Shown piece after piece: positions 44,107-55,624 of a stretch of DNA of 64,000 nt. The stretch is from Omphalotus guepiniiformis (lineage: Eukaryota; Basidiomycota; Agaricomycetes; Agaricales; Omphalotaceae). Positions within the stretch are counted from its first letter, which is position 1. Each line of letters begins with the position of its first letter. The stretch covers positions 744,001 to 808,000 of the forward strand of contig JAQOOI010000063.1 in the NCBI GenBank assembly GCA_028554645.1, in the 5' to 3' direction. The notes under the pieces are model-generated. The model was not told where the DNA came from, did no database searches, and worked only from the letters and a program-made list of their open reading frames with translations. A program made the translations under genes and the position numbers.

Positions 44107-47100
44107 TCAACGCGCAGCAACCGCTTCAGCAGCCATCCTCACGTCAAACACACCTGTACCCGTCTGATTTGGTCGTCCTAACACGATGTTACCGGATGGT
44201 GTCGTGAGATCGTCAAAGTCGCCATGTAAAGTTGCATCAGACAAGAATGCAGCGGTTGTTTCATACGACGCTTTGAGAAGCGGTGAAGGATTCGTTGAAA
44301 TCCCTTTACGATTGAACGGTTTATATCCGCCATCGAAAGTCTATCCAATGCATCAGTAAAGTCCTGGGTCTACACGCATTTTCAACGTACCATGTAATCA
44401 GCAATCAGCTCCAAATGACGTCGGTCCACCTGAATTTTGTATAGCCCAAAGACTGCGCTCATCTCCCGTAAGATTGCTTCGCGGGCCATCTCCACTCCAT
44501 AAGTTTTCAATATAGCGTAGATGTCATTACAGTAGATATCATCGTTCTCGACGATGCTCTCTTCTGACTCGGCGGAGAACTCCCAGAGTCCACGGAAATT
44601 TGATCCATTGGTGGTGAGCTTGATTGCAATGAGAACAACATAGGGCAAAAGAACAACGAGAAAACTCGCCTTGACAACGGGCTCCTGCCCGTGCTTGCCA
44701 TCTTCCTTGCTTTGGAAACAGTCTGTGATGCCAGGAATTTCTCGAATGACTGTCGAACTACATGAGCGCTCTACAATTCCGACGAATAGTAGCTTCGGCA
44801 TGTCTGAAGGGAACTGTGTAAAAATCCTTAAGAGACAGTCATGCTCGATGATACGACGGAATACTCACGTCGAGTTGGAATGCGCATTTCAACTCAGTGA
44901 AATCGAATGATTCAGCCTGACGGAACAGCCGCTTGAAAGAATCCCCGACTATCTTGACCTGGTTTCGGAAGCTTTGCGACAGTGACATAGCCGCTTTGGC
45001 TTTTCGGTCCTCGCTTTCTTCCTCATCAGCATATTCAGCCTCAAGTTCGTCGTCGCCGAACTCGCCCATTTCCTCGTCACCATCCTCACTCTCGTCGTCA
45101 TCGTACGTCGCTTGCTGTTGCTTTTGCCTCGCGCGTTTGGCATCATCAGCATCTCCATCACCAATTTCGCTTTCCTCGTCCTCGTTTCTTCTCCTACTTG
45201 GTCCTGCAGCTTCCTCGTCACCGTCATCGGCGGCTTCTTGCTGCCCATATTCGCCCTTATCTTTCTTGCCTTGACCTAGCTGAGAGATCTGGCTCTTGAG
45301 ATCTGCATCGAGCTTCTTCATCTCCATGACCATTTGTTTTTTTAGCATAAGCGGGAATTTGATAGCGAAGGACTGCAGGATTTCTGTGGGTTCGACGTCG
45401 TGTTCAGCCTCGTACTCCTCTCGAGGAAACAAGTTGATGTTTATATTGTAGCTGAACCGTCGAGAATCGCCTTCCGCCTTGAGCTGCTCAATGACCGAAA
45501 CACTCTCTACTACCTGAGCGAGGGTTAGCTTACTTGCCCGCTTGCAAAAGGTGTCTATGTCGGCTTGCGGCGTCCCTGCTTTTACCCGCATCGTCATTGA
45601 AGGAGTTTTCGGTTTCTGTGAAGCAGTCATGACGATTTCTCGAAGTCGTGGAATACCAAGTGTGACGTTCGCAGCACCATGACCTAAAAAGGAATGTTAA
45701 GGCCACATTGACTTATTCACGGCAAGGTTAACTCGCCAGCAAAGTGGAATGTATTGAGTGTCATCTGTGTAGAAGGCTCTCCAACGCTAGAAGACAGTTA
45801 GCCGGTGCAGAATCGGCTTAGACAATTGAACAATGCTAACCCTTGAGATGCCAGCAAGCCTACAGCTTCACCTGGTTCCACCAAGCTTCGCATGTACTTG
45901 ACGTGCATCAGTTGCCGGAAATTCCCGCTACTCATCAGTGTCCTGCGGCTATTCCACTTACACTCCGAACTCTTCTCTTCGATGAGTTTGTGAGGGTTGG
46001 TTTTCACATACTTCTGCAACGCCTCCGCGAACTGCTCGGAGGTACTACCAAGATGTCGGACTGGGTCGTACAATGAGAGAGCTGGATCGTAAGCGTCCCG
46101 CTTGGAACGTGTGTTCTTGTCCGGCCGATCGACAGATTTCTTCAGCACCTTCTTCATATACCGGAAAGCATCGTCACCCGGTTCAAGCACCTCTAACAAG
46201 ACTCTCGGACGGAGCTTGTTGACGAAAGAAATCTCGTTCCTGGCAATAAACTCAAACTGCTGAAGGTGTTTTGATTTGGTGACATCCAGGGCGTCACCAC
46301 CATAGTGGAACTGATAGATAGAAGAATCGCTTCCACGAACGGTGTTGTCGTAATGCACTCGGATACCTTCCAAATGCTTGATCAAACACCTTTGAAGATA
46401 TCCAGATCGCGATGTCTTCACGGCAGTATCAATAAGCCCTTCCCTGCCAGCCATACAGTGGAAGTAGAACTCCTGTGGCTTTACACCAGTCAAGAATCGG
46501 CTGGCAACATAACCGCCAGCAATAGCCTTGGTCTCGAAAGGTTTGAATGACGGCAGGGTTTTGCCGCTGACCATCACAGGTACACGACGGCCTTCTAGTT
46601 CCTGCTGACCAAGAGCACAAGAAATCTGCCGCGCGTTGACAGCGCTACCTTTGGCGCCAGAAAGAGTCATGGTCTGCATGTTGTTATCAGGGAACTTGCG
46701 GAGAAGACCGAATGGAAGAACAGCGTCCGAGATCGAAGACGTGAGCTTGGAAAGCTTATTCTTCACAGTGACATCAAGACCAGCCATCTTGTTGTCATCC
46801 CGCAACACCTCCTGCAATAAAGCCTTTAGAGCCGTCGGTATCTCTTCCGCAGAGGTTTCGCTAAGGGATGGGAAATTCTCGATTGCGCCTTCTGTACCAA
46901 GATTTTTTCCACGTTCCAGAATTTCGTCTCGCTTCAAATCGCCCTCGGGAGTCAAGGTCAGGTCATCCATCCGACAAGTGAAAGCCCGATGCTGCAGGAA
47001 TTTGGTGAAGAGCCTGCTGAGAATACCCAGCAATTTGCCGGCGATTTCAGCCCCATACAGTTCGTATACGGAGTGCACAATACCATAATCGGATGCACCG

Positions 47101-50100
47101 AAAGCAGCTTTGTCAAGAACACCACAGAGCAATTCACCGTCCATAAATACGACCTTATCTTCCTGGGAATCGGAACCCCAGAGATGACCCGGAACTTTTG
47201 TTCCTGCATTTAAGTTGATTCCCTCCATATTGTCTGGCGTTATGTTCTTGAGGACCGTGGATATCTACAACAAACGCCTTGAGTTCGAAGAAGCCCTTTA
47301 TTCAGAGCAACGGAGGTTCATGAACGCACGATCTGCTTCCCAGTCCAAAGTGGCCGCGGCTTCCATATTGTTGGTGGTAAAGTCACTAATCGATGATTAT
47401 CGATACCTTCGTCTTCTGGTCTAAGAGCACCGTATAGAAGTTGAAAGTATTCTTCCCGACTGAAGAAGGCACCTTGACTAGTCATCCAAACTCCGGCGAC
47501 GACGTGATCCTGAATAAGACCTCGCAGAGGATTTCCTGACGTCGGTACCAAGTATTGATTATCAGTGTTGGCTATCATCTCAGCTTCCGCGCGCGCAACC
47601 TGGTTCTCTATATGCCTGTCAGTAAGGAACAGGGCGTTAACCCAGATGTCGAAACTCACGGGGAAAGTGGATATTCATTTCTACAGTAAGAAGTCAGCGA
47701 ATGAACAGTTGATAAAACCAACGTTCTGCTCACCATCGCCATCGAAATCAGCTTGATACATAGAGAGATGAAGACAAATATATACACATATCTTTAAAGA
47801 AGACATACCGTTATAAGAATTACTAAAGCGAGCGGTGTGAGATGTGGATTAAGCAAGGAGTAGAGATGAACAAACCAGTTTGCATAGTGCATGCGAATAG
47901 TCTTCTCTCCGTGCAACACTCGGGCTTTGTGGGCCATCATACTAGGTTTGTGCAGTGTAGGTTGTCGATTCAAGATCAGAATATCTCCATCCCTTAGATG
48001 CCGATAGACTTTTTTGTTTACTGCTGCTGTCCTCGTGTAAAGCCCCCGTCGACCTGACACTGAATGGCCGCCTTCTTGTGGTTTCAATAGCTGATTAGCA
48101 ATAGCCGTGCGTTGCTCAACACTTAGTTTGTCCTGGAAACAAACCAGTGAATAGAATTCCAATGGGGGTGAAAAATGTGCGTACAAGTGATATCTGATGA
48201 CCATCTTCATACTCAACCATAGTAGCACCAGGATAGCCTCGAGGACCAGTGATGACCTGGTTCCTCAGCTCATGAAAATTCGCAGGAGTGACTGGCTCCG
48301 GAAATGTGAGCTTTCTCGCAAACACTGGTGGTATGCCGATCTCATTTGGCTCAATGTTGACGTCGGGGGAAATGACGGATCGTGCAGCATAGTTAACACG
48401 CTTTCCCTAGACTGACGATGTTAGATCCATAATTGTATGAGGAGCTGAAAACACCGCACCATCATGTGTTTACGGAAGAGACCCTCTTTCTTTTCTAAAC
48501 CTTGCTTCACACCCGCGGGCGGAAGTTTGCCTTGCCGTACAGGCTGAGGATTCTTGCTGCTGTCCATGAAGCTGTTCACATCGACCTGAAGTTGTATCAG
48601 CGCTTCCAACAGAGACCCCATTATTCGCTTCCTCGCGGCTTCGTCATATTCAGGGGTCTTCTTAGAAGCGGCTTTCAAAGCTATATTGAGATCTCGAAGC
48701 CGATATGATGTGTTCAACACCTTTGCCAATAGTTCGTTCTGAGGATGCTCGAATAAAATTTCGTTCATCTTCGCGGGGGGACGAAAGCGCGTCGGGGCAA
48801 CGGGTATGACCTCCAAGAAGAACATATCAGCAGAGGCTAGCGATAGACCATTTAGGGAGATTTTGGCGAATGGACCGTGCTTTCCGTAGAGCAAAGAGCA
48901 CATGTACGGCTCGTTCTTGAACAGGCGGCGAAGGTGAGCACGACATTCTTCCGGTGTCATGACACGCTCGTTGCGACCACGTTTTGTCTTCGTTCGACCA
49001 TTTGCAGCTCGTGGAAGCTGGTTTTCTTGAGAGTCTCCCTCTTCCCCGTCTTCGTCATCTTCAGCATTTTCTCCATCAAGGGAGTCACCCTCTCCTTCCG
49101 AATCTGGCTCAGACATTTCCACGTCGGAGTCCTGTCGAAAGTCCGAGTCAAATTTTTGATTTGTAGGCAGACTCGTTCTCTCCGCGAGTAGAACATCCGG
49201 TCGCGCCTTCAACACCGATCTCTTCTGCTTCTCCGAGAGGTCGTACTCAATAACCTTCGTATGGCCCTCTTTCCTGAAAGTGAACGCAAATCTATATAGG
49301 AAGGTAAGGTTTTAGTCGACGTTCTGAACATAAGTTGCACACTACTTGCGTTTTACAATTCTGGCACTTGGTCAATATCGTAGTTTTTAAGAACTCGTTG
49401 ATAAGATCTTTACGTGCTTGATATACCTGCCCATCCTTATAGTGGTCTCGTTTGCTTCCGGAAGCCGAGGCACGAGAGAGAAGTATTGTGACATAGAGAT
49501 TAACCCTCGTCACGAACTCCTCGGTACTCTCATCGGGTTGTTCATCATCACCGTTCGTCCGCGGCACCTCCACTTCTACTCCCTCATCATCATCCTCATC
49601 GCCGCCGGCCTCATCTGTCCTACTCTTCCCGGCCTTCTTTTCCCTGGGCCTCACCACCCGATGAAGCCCGTCGAGATTTTGAGCCGCTTCAAGGAGACCA
49701 TACTCCAGTAGCCGAAATTTTGCTGCGTATTTACACAGCTAAAAGAAATTGAATCAGTTATGAACGCGCGCGAAGAATCAGATACTTACGAGTTCCCTGC
49801 TCATCTTGAATTTATGACACCAAAGACAACATCCTCGCAGCAGATTATACATGTTTCCAAAAAAGAGTGGATGAAACACTGGTGAAAGAAGCTCGATGTG
49901 TCCAAAATGACCGGGACAAGCGAAGGAACTGAGTCGACATGTTGCGCAACTGGAAATCGAGGTAAGATGGTAAGCGTCTCGTTCATCGTCAACGATTGCG
50001 ACCTACATACATGTCGTGTCGATCGCTTGGGCCAAGCGCTGCATCATAGAGACCCCCGGCATTGGGCCTATTTAAGTCATCTAGAAGGACCGGATTGACA

Positions 50101-50195
50101 ATTTGCTTCACGGAAATTCGCCGTATGTCCTCAGTCGTTAGAAAAGAGAAGGAAACCCCAGTGACAGTAGAAGGTAGCGAGTGTGAGATGTTCAT
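44107..50195 (-). CDS. RPA190: RNA polymerase I largest subunit (A190)
   Basis: This is the catalytic subunit of the polymerase that makes rRNA in the nucleolus. The start is [20 protein letters not shown]. The zinc-binding clamp follows ([20 protein letters not shown], then a CLWCHKFK pair). The metal-binding active site [15 protein letters not shown] is joined by splicing (DFDGD codons at 47735-47749). Later come [20 protein letters not shown], the funnel/cleft with [40 protein letters not shown] and [20 protein letters not shown] (bridge helix region), then a Pol I-type acidic insert (45000-45250). The end is [20 protein letters not shown], stop at 44107-44109. Many short introns. The gene lies beside other ribosome-production genes. 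Confidence 0.96.
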
Positions 50196-50601
50196 AATTT
50201 TGAGGACAATATCTTCTCTCCTGGAGATGGAGACCCTGCAATCTGTCGACGGAGTCGAAAGTAGAGGTTACACTTCGAGATGGAACTTTTTCTGCTCGAC
50301 CACGTGCGCGATGTTGCTTATGTCATCACTGTGTAATCCGGCAGGCATGATTGAAGAAAGCTTGCTTTGGCCTGAATTTCAACACTAAGCACACTACTGG
50401 TGCGATAAATCATTCGATAAGTCATTTAGTGTGGTGCTTATTCATTCTAAACCGTCGTGTACTTGCAGAGATGGGTGACCGTAGCTGGTGAGTTCTCTTA
50501 TGGGTAATGATTGAGTAACTCTGCGTGTATGTAGCAAGATTCCCGTGCCCATGCATGCAGCTGTGTTCACATGAAATACACCCCTCGAATACTCAGATCC
50601 A
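50196..50601. other. Intergenic, RPA190 promoter
   Basis: About 400 bp upstream of RPA190 and downstream of the Laa2-like gene, both minus strand. No TATA box was recognised and no frame is supported. Confidence 0.55.
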
Positions 50602-51766
50602 TCATGTCAGCCCGCTACCTCTTCTCGTGGGTGTCCGACCCTTCCCTATTTTTATTCTTTGTGCCTCGCCGACGAGTTCAGCTATCAGCCCGTTATATGT
50701 CTCCGAGTCTTGCTGCAAAGCGTCCCGCACTTGCAGCAAGTATGTCAAGAGTGCATTGGTATTGGCAGTCTGCTCCCGCACTTCAGCAAGCCGCTTCTCT
50801 AGACTCGCGAGGGGCTCGAGCTTCAAATCATCTTCAAAAGGAAAGGGTTATATCATTCACGACACGACAGATCATTCCAATCGTACTGACCTGCATCAAG
50901 CTCTAGTAATCGGGATATCTTCGTTGCATCGAGGACTGGCTTAGGGCCAAGTTGACTTTGATTTTGTCGTGTATTGTTAGGGTGAGGAGAGCCTGCGCGG
51001 GACCCTGCACGAGATCCTGCGCGCGAGTTACTGTTTGAGGAAGGTACAACTGCAGATGAAGGACCGTTTCGGGGCCCTGGGGGTGCTGACATGGGGCGTG
51101 TCGTAATCTGCAAAGGAGGTAATGGCTTGCCGTTGGCATGGGGCAATACCTCGTCTAGATTAACCGGTATGCCTAGAGATATCAGATGCTGCCGTCGTAT
51201 TCGCGAACGAGTCCAGTTCGGTGGTTTCGTCGGTGGAGGTGAACGGAATAAAATAGAATACAGCTCGCGGCTAACCAGAATCGCAAATGAATGAGCTAAA
51301 GTCATACGAGAAGTTGAATGGCTCACCTCTCGTTAGTCATTAGAATCTGGTTTACACCTTCAATGTCTCTTATTCCTTCTTTCGTTGTGAAATGCGACAA
51401 CAACTGCTCGTCCCATACTGGCTCCAGTATCTCGTTAATGTCTTGCTCGAGCTGCTGCCTATCTGGAAGTGGATCCAGCTGCAAGGGCTCCCAATCCTGC
51501 CGTGAAGGCCCAGCTATTGGAATATCCGACGAAAATCCTGCCCCATCCGAAAAATCTGCTGGCGTAGTAAGCTCCTGAGCATCTCCAAAATCTCCGAAAT
51601 CTCCAAAATCATCATCCTCAGCAACTTGCTGGTCGCCAGTTTCCGCTGGTCCGAATTCATCAAAGTCGTCGAAATCACCAGATGCGGAAGGGACTGTTGG
51701 TGGTTTCTGAAGAACAGGTTCTGTAGCACCCCATACTGAGGCTCCAAAAGTTAAATCGTCGTCCAT
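50602..51766 (-). CDS. Laa2/DUF5102-like AP-1 accessory protein
   Basis: Yeast Laa2 links Laa1 and the AP-1 clathrin adaptor. The protein starts MDDDLTFGASVWGATEPVLQ, then has acidic Phe-Gly-Asp repeats (FDDFDEFGP, DDDFGDFGDFGDAQE), the kind of motif that binds adaptor ear domains. The conserved middle has DWEPLQLDPLPDRQQLEQDI then NEILEPVWDEQLL, and SRELYSILFRSPPPTKPPNW. After a Ser/Arg/Pro-rich linker with a short repeat (RAGSRAGSRAGS) comes a C-terminal coiled coil, EPLASLEKRLAEVREQTANT. Three exons with good junctions. It is head-to-head with the RRN11-like gene, with only 35 bp between the start codons. Confidence 0.78.
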
Positions 51767-51801
51767 GAAGCGATGTCAATCGAGAGGCACTTGTAGACAC
51801 T

Positions 51802-52792
51802 ATGTCAATGTTTGAGTCTGTTGTCCACGGACATCTTTCACTTGTTCGGGTGTTGTCCACTGCCATCATGCCTGCGAATCCGGAGGATGCATTTTTGTTC
51901 GCTTCTTTGGATTCAAAAGCACCTTTGACGGCGCGAAAAGTACACATACGCCGTCTATATGATGTTCTACAACTTTGTATACACCGAAATGACTTGACTA
52001 GGGCCCGTCGCGCTTGGGCAATACTTGTCAGATGTAAAGAGATCAATTGGATGTCCATGTGGGCCACCGCAGTTCATCTCGTCGGTGAAACGCAAAACGA
52101 CGAAGTGGACGCTTTCAGAAAGATAGATTTATTGAAGGATATGATGCTACATCATCCGGAAGAGGTAGGTCAACTCACGTTTTCGCTGCGCAGCGTTTGA
52201 ATTGAAATCGACAAACAGCGTGAGTCCCTGCTTAAAGAGCTCGTGTTTCGCTTGATCCTGTCAGGGCAACATCGTGAAGCTTTAGATGAACTAGAATTGT
52301 ACGTATGCCTGTTGATTCTACCATTCAGTCTTTGGAAGGAAACAGGTATCTTCCGTCTTTTCCATACCAGGACAACCCGGCGTTGCATATCTATGCAGGG
52401 CTTCTATGTCTATATCTATCCCAGTCGTCTGAAGACTTGAGCGATAAACGTACGTTTGGACAAACATAATTCCTGGGTAGCATCTTATGATCTTCGACCA
52501 GCGATCTCACTTTCACCATCACTCCTTCGAGAAGCAAAAATACATTTTGAACGGGCGCAAGCAATAGACCCTACTAGTATTGTTGCAGAGTCGTTCCTTA
52601 CCAAGGTCAATGATAGGATTTCTCTAGCTACGCCTGCAAACGCTGATTATTATTTTATCGGTTTTCCTGCAGATTAATTCTGGAAACACCCATGAAAATC
52701 AGGATTCTGACGACGAAGCGATGTATACAGATGGTGATACGACTCCTTTTTCCAAGCGAAAGCGCTCAATGAAAGCCAGCACATCGCCATAG
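51802..52792 (+). CDS. RRN11: RNA polymerase I initiation factor RRN11-like
   Basis: Rrn11 is part of the yeast core factor that brings RNA polymerase I to the rDNA promoter (TAF1A in animals). Five exons with matching phases were traced. The conserved start is LTARKVHIRRLYDVLQLCIH, then DLTRARRAWAILVRCKEINW, a TPR-like helical array. It continues LLKELVFRLILSGQHREALD, YLPSFPYQDNPALHIYAGLL and REAKIHFERAQAIDPTSIVA. The C-terminus is acidic then basic (TPFSKRKRSMKAST). Two starts are possible, 51802 and 51868 (MPANPEDAFLFASL); the first gives a very short divergent promoter with the Laa2-like gene. The family call rests on the ARRAW helix pattern and could be wrong. Confidence 0.75.
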
Positions 52793-52819
52793 TCAGGCGA
52801 TAATAATGATTAAAGTTAC

Positions 52820-55509
52820 TCAATCGGAATCGGAATCGGAGTTAACGTCTATGGAGGGCATCTCTTCGTCTACGTCTACAACCTCTGAGGATATCGGATC
52901 GACGTGCTGGGACTGTTCTGATCTTCCTACAGGAGGAGCTCCCTTGGCGATGTAGGAAGGCAAATTGGGGGGGTCTGTGGGTTCTGTGGGTGTCAGGGCA
53001 GGGGCTGCTTGTACTGTTTGTTCGAATACCTCCTTGGCCTTGTCAGAATTTTTAACGGGAGCTTCAGCGGAAGCATTTTGTTCGGCAGACGGAGTTGCTG
53101 ATAGGGAAGGGAGTAGACGGGGCAATACAGACACTTCAGATGGTTGTGGAGCTTTGGCTTGAGGGGCAGCCTCCGTCATGACAGCATCCTCTTGATGTAC
53201 AGGTACTGGTTCAGGAAAAGTGGTCCCCAATGAGAGGTCCTCGCGCGTATGCCTCTCCTCCATGCTCTCTTCAGCCCGGAACAAGGATAAGAGCTCAACT
53301 TGAGGCAGCGAGCGAAGTACGGGGGGAAGACGAGGGTGCAACAGTATATCCAGTTCACGTAGCGATGCCTATTGGGTACAGGTATAAGATGGAAAAAATC
53401 TTGTGAATTATTTACACTTACCTCGTCAGAATTCGTGTTGTACACCGCTCCAATAACAAGGCCCAGGCTCTTGCTCATGGCACTCGTTGTGCCAGCACCA
53501 ATTTCAATCGTCATTTTGCGTACTTTGTGCACTAACGCCGCATATACTTGTGGGTCTGGCGACAACGTTGATGGTGTCAATGCAGGTAAGCTAAGTAGTA
53601 TAGCTAACAGTACACGCGATGCCAAAGAGTGTACGGCAGGGGTGACATCTGGATTGCGCAACAACAGCTGCATGACTACACACAACTTGGTGAGCACAGC
53701 GAATCGATGTAAGTCAAAAATGATCTTACTGTCGCATGCAACAAGAAGAGCTTTGCCATCGTCTTTCGTTGGACAAATCACCTCCCAGGAGGTCCTGAAT
53801 AGTTCGTCCCCTTCATAGGTCCGAGCTTTCTTTTTGCCTTTCCTGCTTTGGTGAGCTGTGGTGTTATGATTTGTATGGGACTGGACGTCTGCTTGACTCG
53901 GCAAAACTGAACTTATTGATGACAGGATGACTCGAGTTAAGCGTGAAGCCAATATTGTGGAATGCAGAGGATGGCAATACTTGAGAAGTGTGTATAATGT
54001 TTCGAGGAAGGGTAATCTCTGGGCACTAAAACTCCGTGTTAGTATACGCAGACAAAACAGAGTCCAATAGCTCTCACGAGGGCAGCTTTTGTTCCAAGTG
54101 GTAAGCGATATAAGAACATATTCTGGCGAGGTATGGACTCAGATGTCGGTCGACACTGACAGCGAGTTCAGTCAAAAGAAGGGCAACACATGGAAACGAT
54201 CTTACCACTTTGCAAGGCAACTAATCAAGTTACATGCTAGTTTCCATATCGCTGGAATGATCGACATTTCCATGGCGCGTACACTAGGGTCGACATAGCC
54301 GTCTACCTGTAAGGGTTATTGCAGTTGGAATCAAGAATACTTAATGGTCCCTACCTTTGTATCCTCCTGTATGACCGTTAACATCGCGGTGGCAAGCTTA
54401 GCCAATGGACCGATCGGAATTTGAACAGGTCGTTGTGTCGTAGTTCTAATGAACACGTCAAGAAGTGTAATGAAATTAATACCGACAACATACCTCAACA
54501 AATCAGAAAGAACGAGAACTGAGGTATGCAGCCTCTCAAGGTTCAGAGCGAATGATGTTGCCGGGTCATCGTGAAGAGGTCTCGTAGGTGGAAAATGTCC
54601 TATTGTACAGAGTTGTTCATCAAGATGCAAGCAGTCCCATTATATGCAGAACACCGTACCATATTCGTCTGGAAATGTTGTCCGTAGAGCATAGAAATAA
54701 TTCCGTACAGAATCAACAGATTCATCCAAGGACTTTCTCCAGAGGCTAGCTGCGCCAACCTTTCCTCCCGTGAAGTGAAGAACGGAATAAAGCTTGGAAG
54801 CAGGACCAATCAGGGCCGGTTCGATATGCCCTGGAGGGCTCTCGCGTATGCGTGATACAATAGAGGTCAATGGAGCATAGGATGCTCGGTAGATGTTGGG
54901 ATAGAAGGGCACAAGTCGCGAAAGTGTGGTCAATGCAAGAACCTAGTCAAGGTTGAGCATATATGTGTTGACCAAGTTAGTTAGGAGGAAATGACCTTCA
55001 ACTCTGTGTCGAAATCTTTTTCAAGAAAGACAATCATGGCAGCAGTAAATTTAGGCACGTTCGGTGTTGAAACTTGTCTTTGGAATTCTGGGGTATCGGT
55101 TGCATTTGTGAACACGATCCGGCAGAGATTCAAAGCGGCTTTCAGCACGGGCGTAGATTCCTTTTTCTTTATTGAAAACACATTTGAGAATACGATATGC
55201 AAAACGGGTAAATGTACGGACTGAAAGAATTGGTATCGCCACACCCAGCCAGCTCTGCGCGCATTCAATCATGACTGATTTAGAGCAAATCGATGTCCTA
55301 TGTGCCAAGCACAGACCTGCCCATCGAGCTCCAGCATCTTTCGAGTGTAGAAGAGAATTCAGCCTTGCAGTCCATTTTGAAAGGTGCGAAGAAGGTAAAA
55401 AATGTTCATTAGAGAGGACATCGAGGACATATGGCAAGTTAAGGACAGCAGAAGAGTCGGAAGCCAGCTGAAGATTGAGGAGAGCTTTCAGAGCATTTTC
55501 CACCTCCAT
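52820..55509 (-). CDS. RIX1: Pre-rRNA-processing protein RIX1
   Basis: Rix1, with Ipi1 and Ipi3, acts on pre-60S particles in ITS2 removal and Rea1 recruitment; it is the PELP1 counterpart. The start MEVENALKALLNLQLASDSS leads to HEAT-like helices: GARWAGLCLAHRTSICSKSV, VLKAALNLCRIVFTNATDTP, TAAMIVFLEKDFDTELK and VLALTTLSRLVPFYPNIYR. The middle has GPASKLYSVLHFTGGKVGAA and RLTRVILSSISSVLPSQADV. The last 170 residues are acidic and Pro/Ala-rich, ending EEMPSIDVNSDSDSD. Several short introns. It is head-to-head with SEC10, 115 bp between start codons. Confidence 0.88.
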
Positions 55510-55624
55510 GGTGCGGTAAATAAAATCTCAACAACCGTGCCCCTGCATAATCTCGATCGACGCGGTTTACGTAAGCAGCTACGGACGTATAATCCAATTC
55601 AAGAACCCACACTCACCAGTCAAG

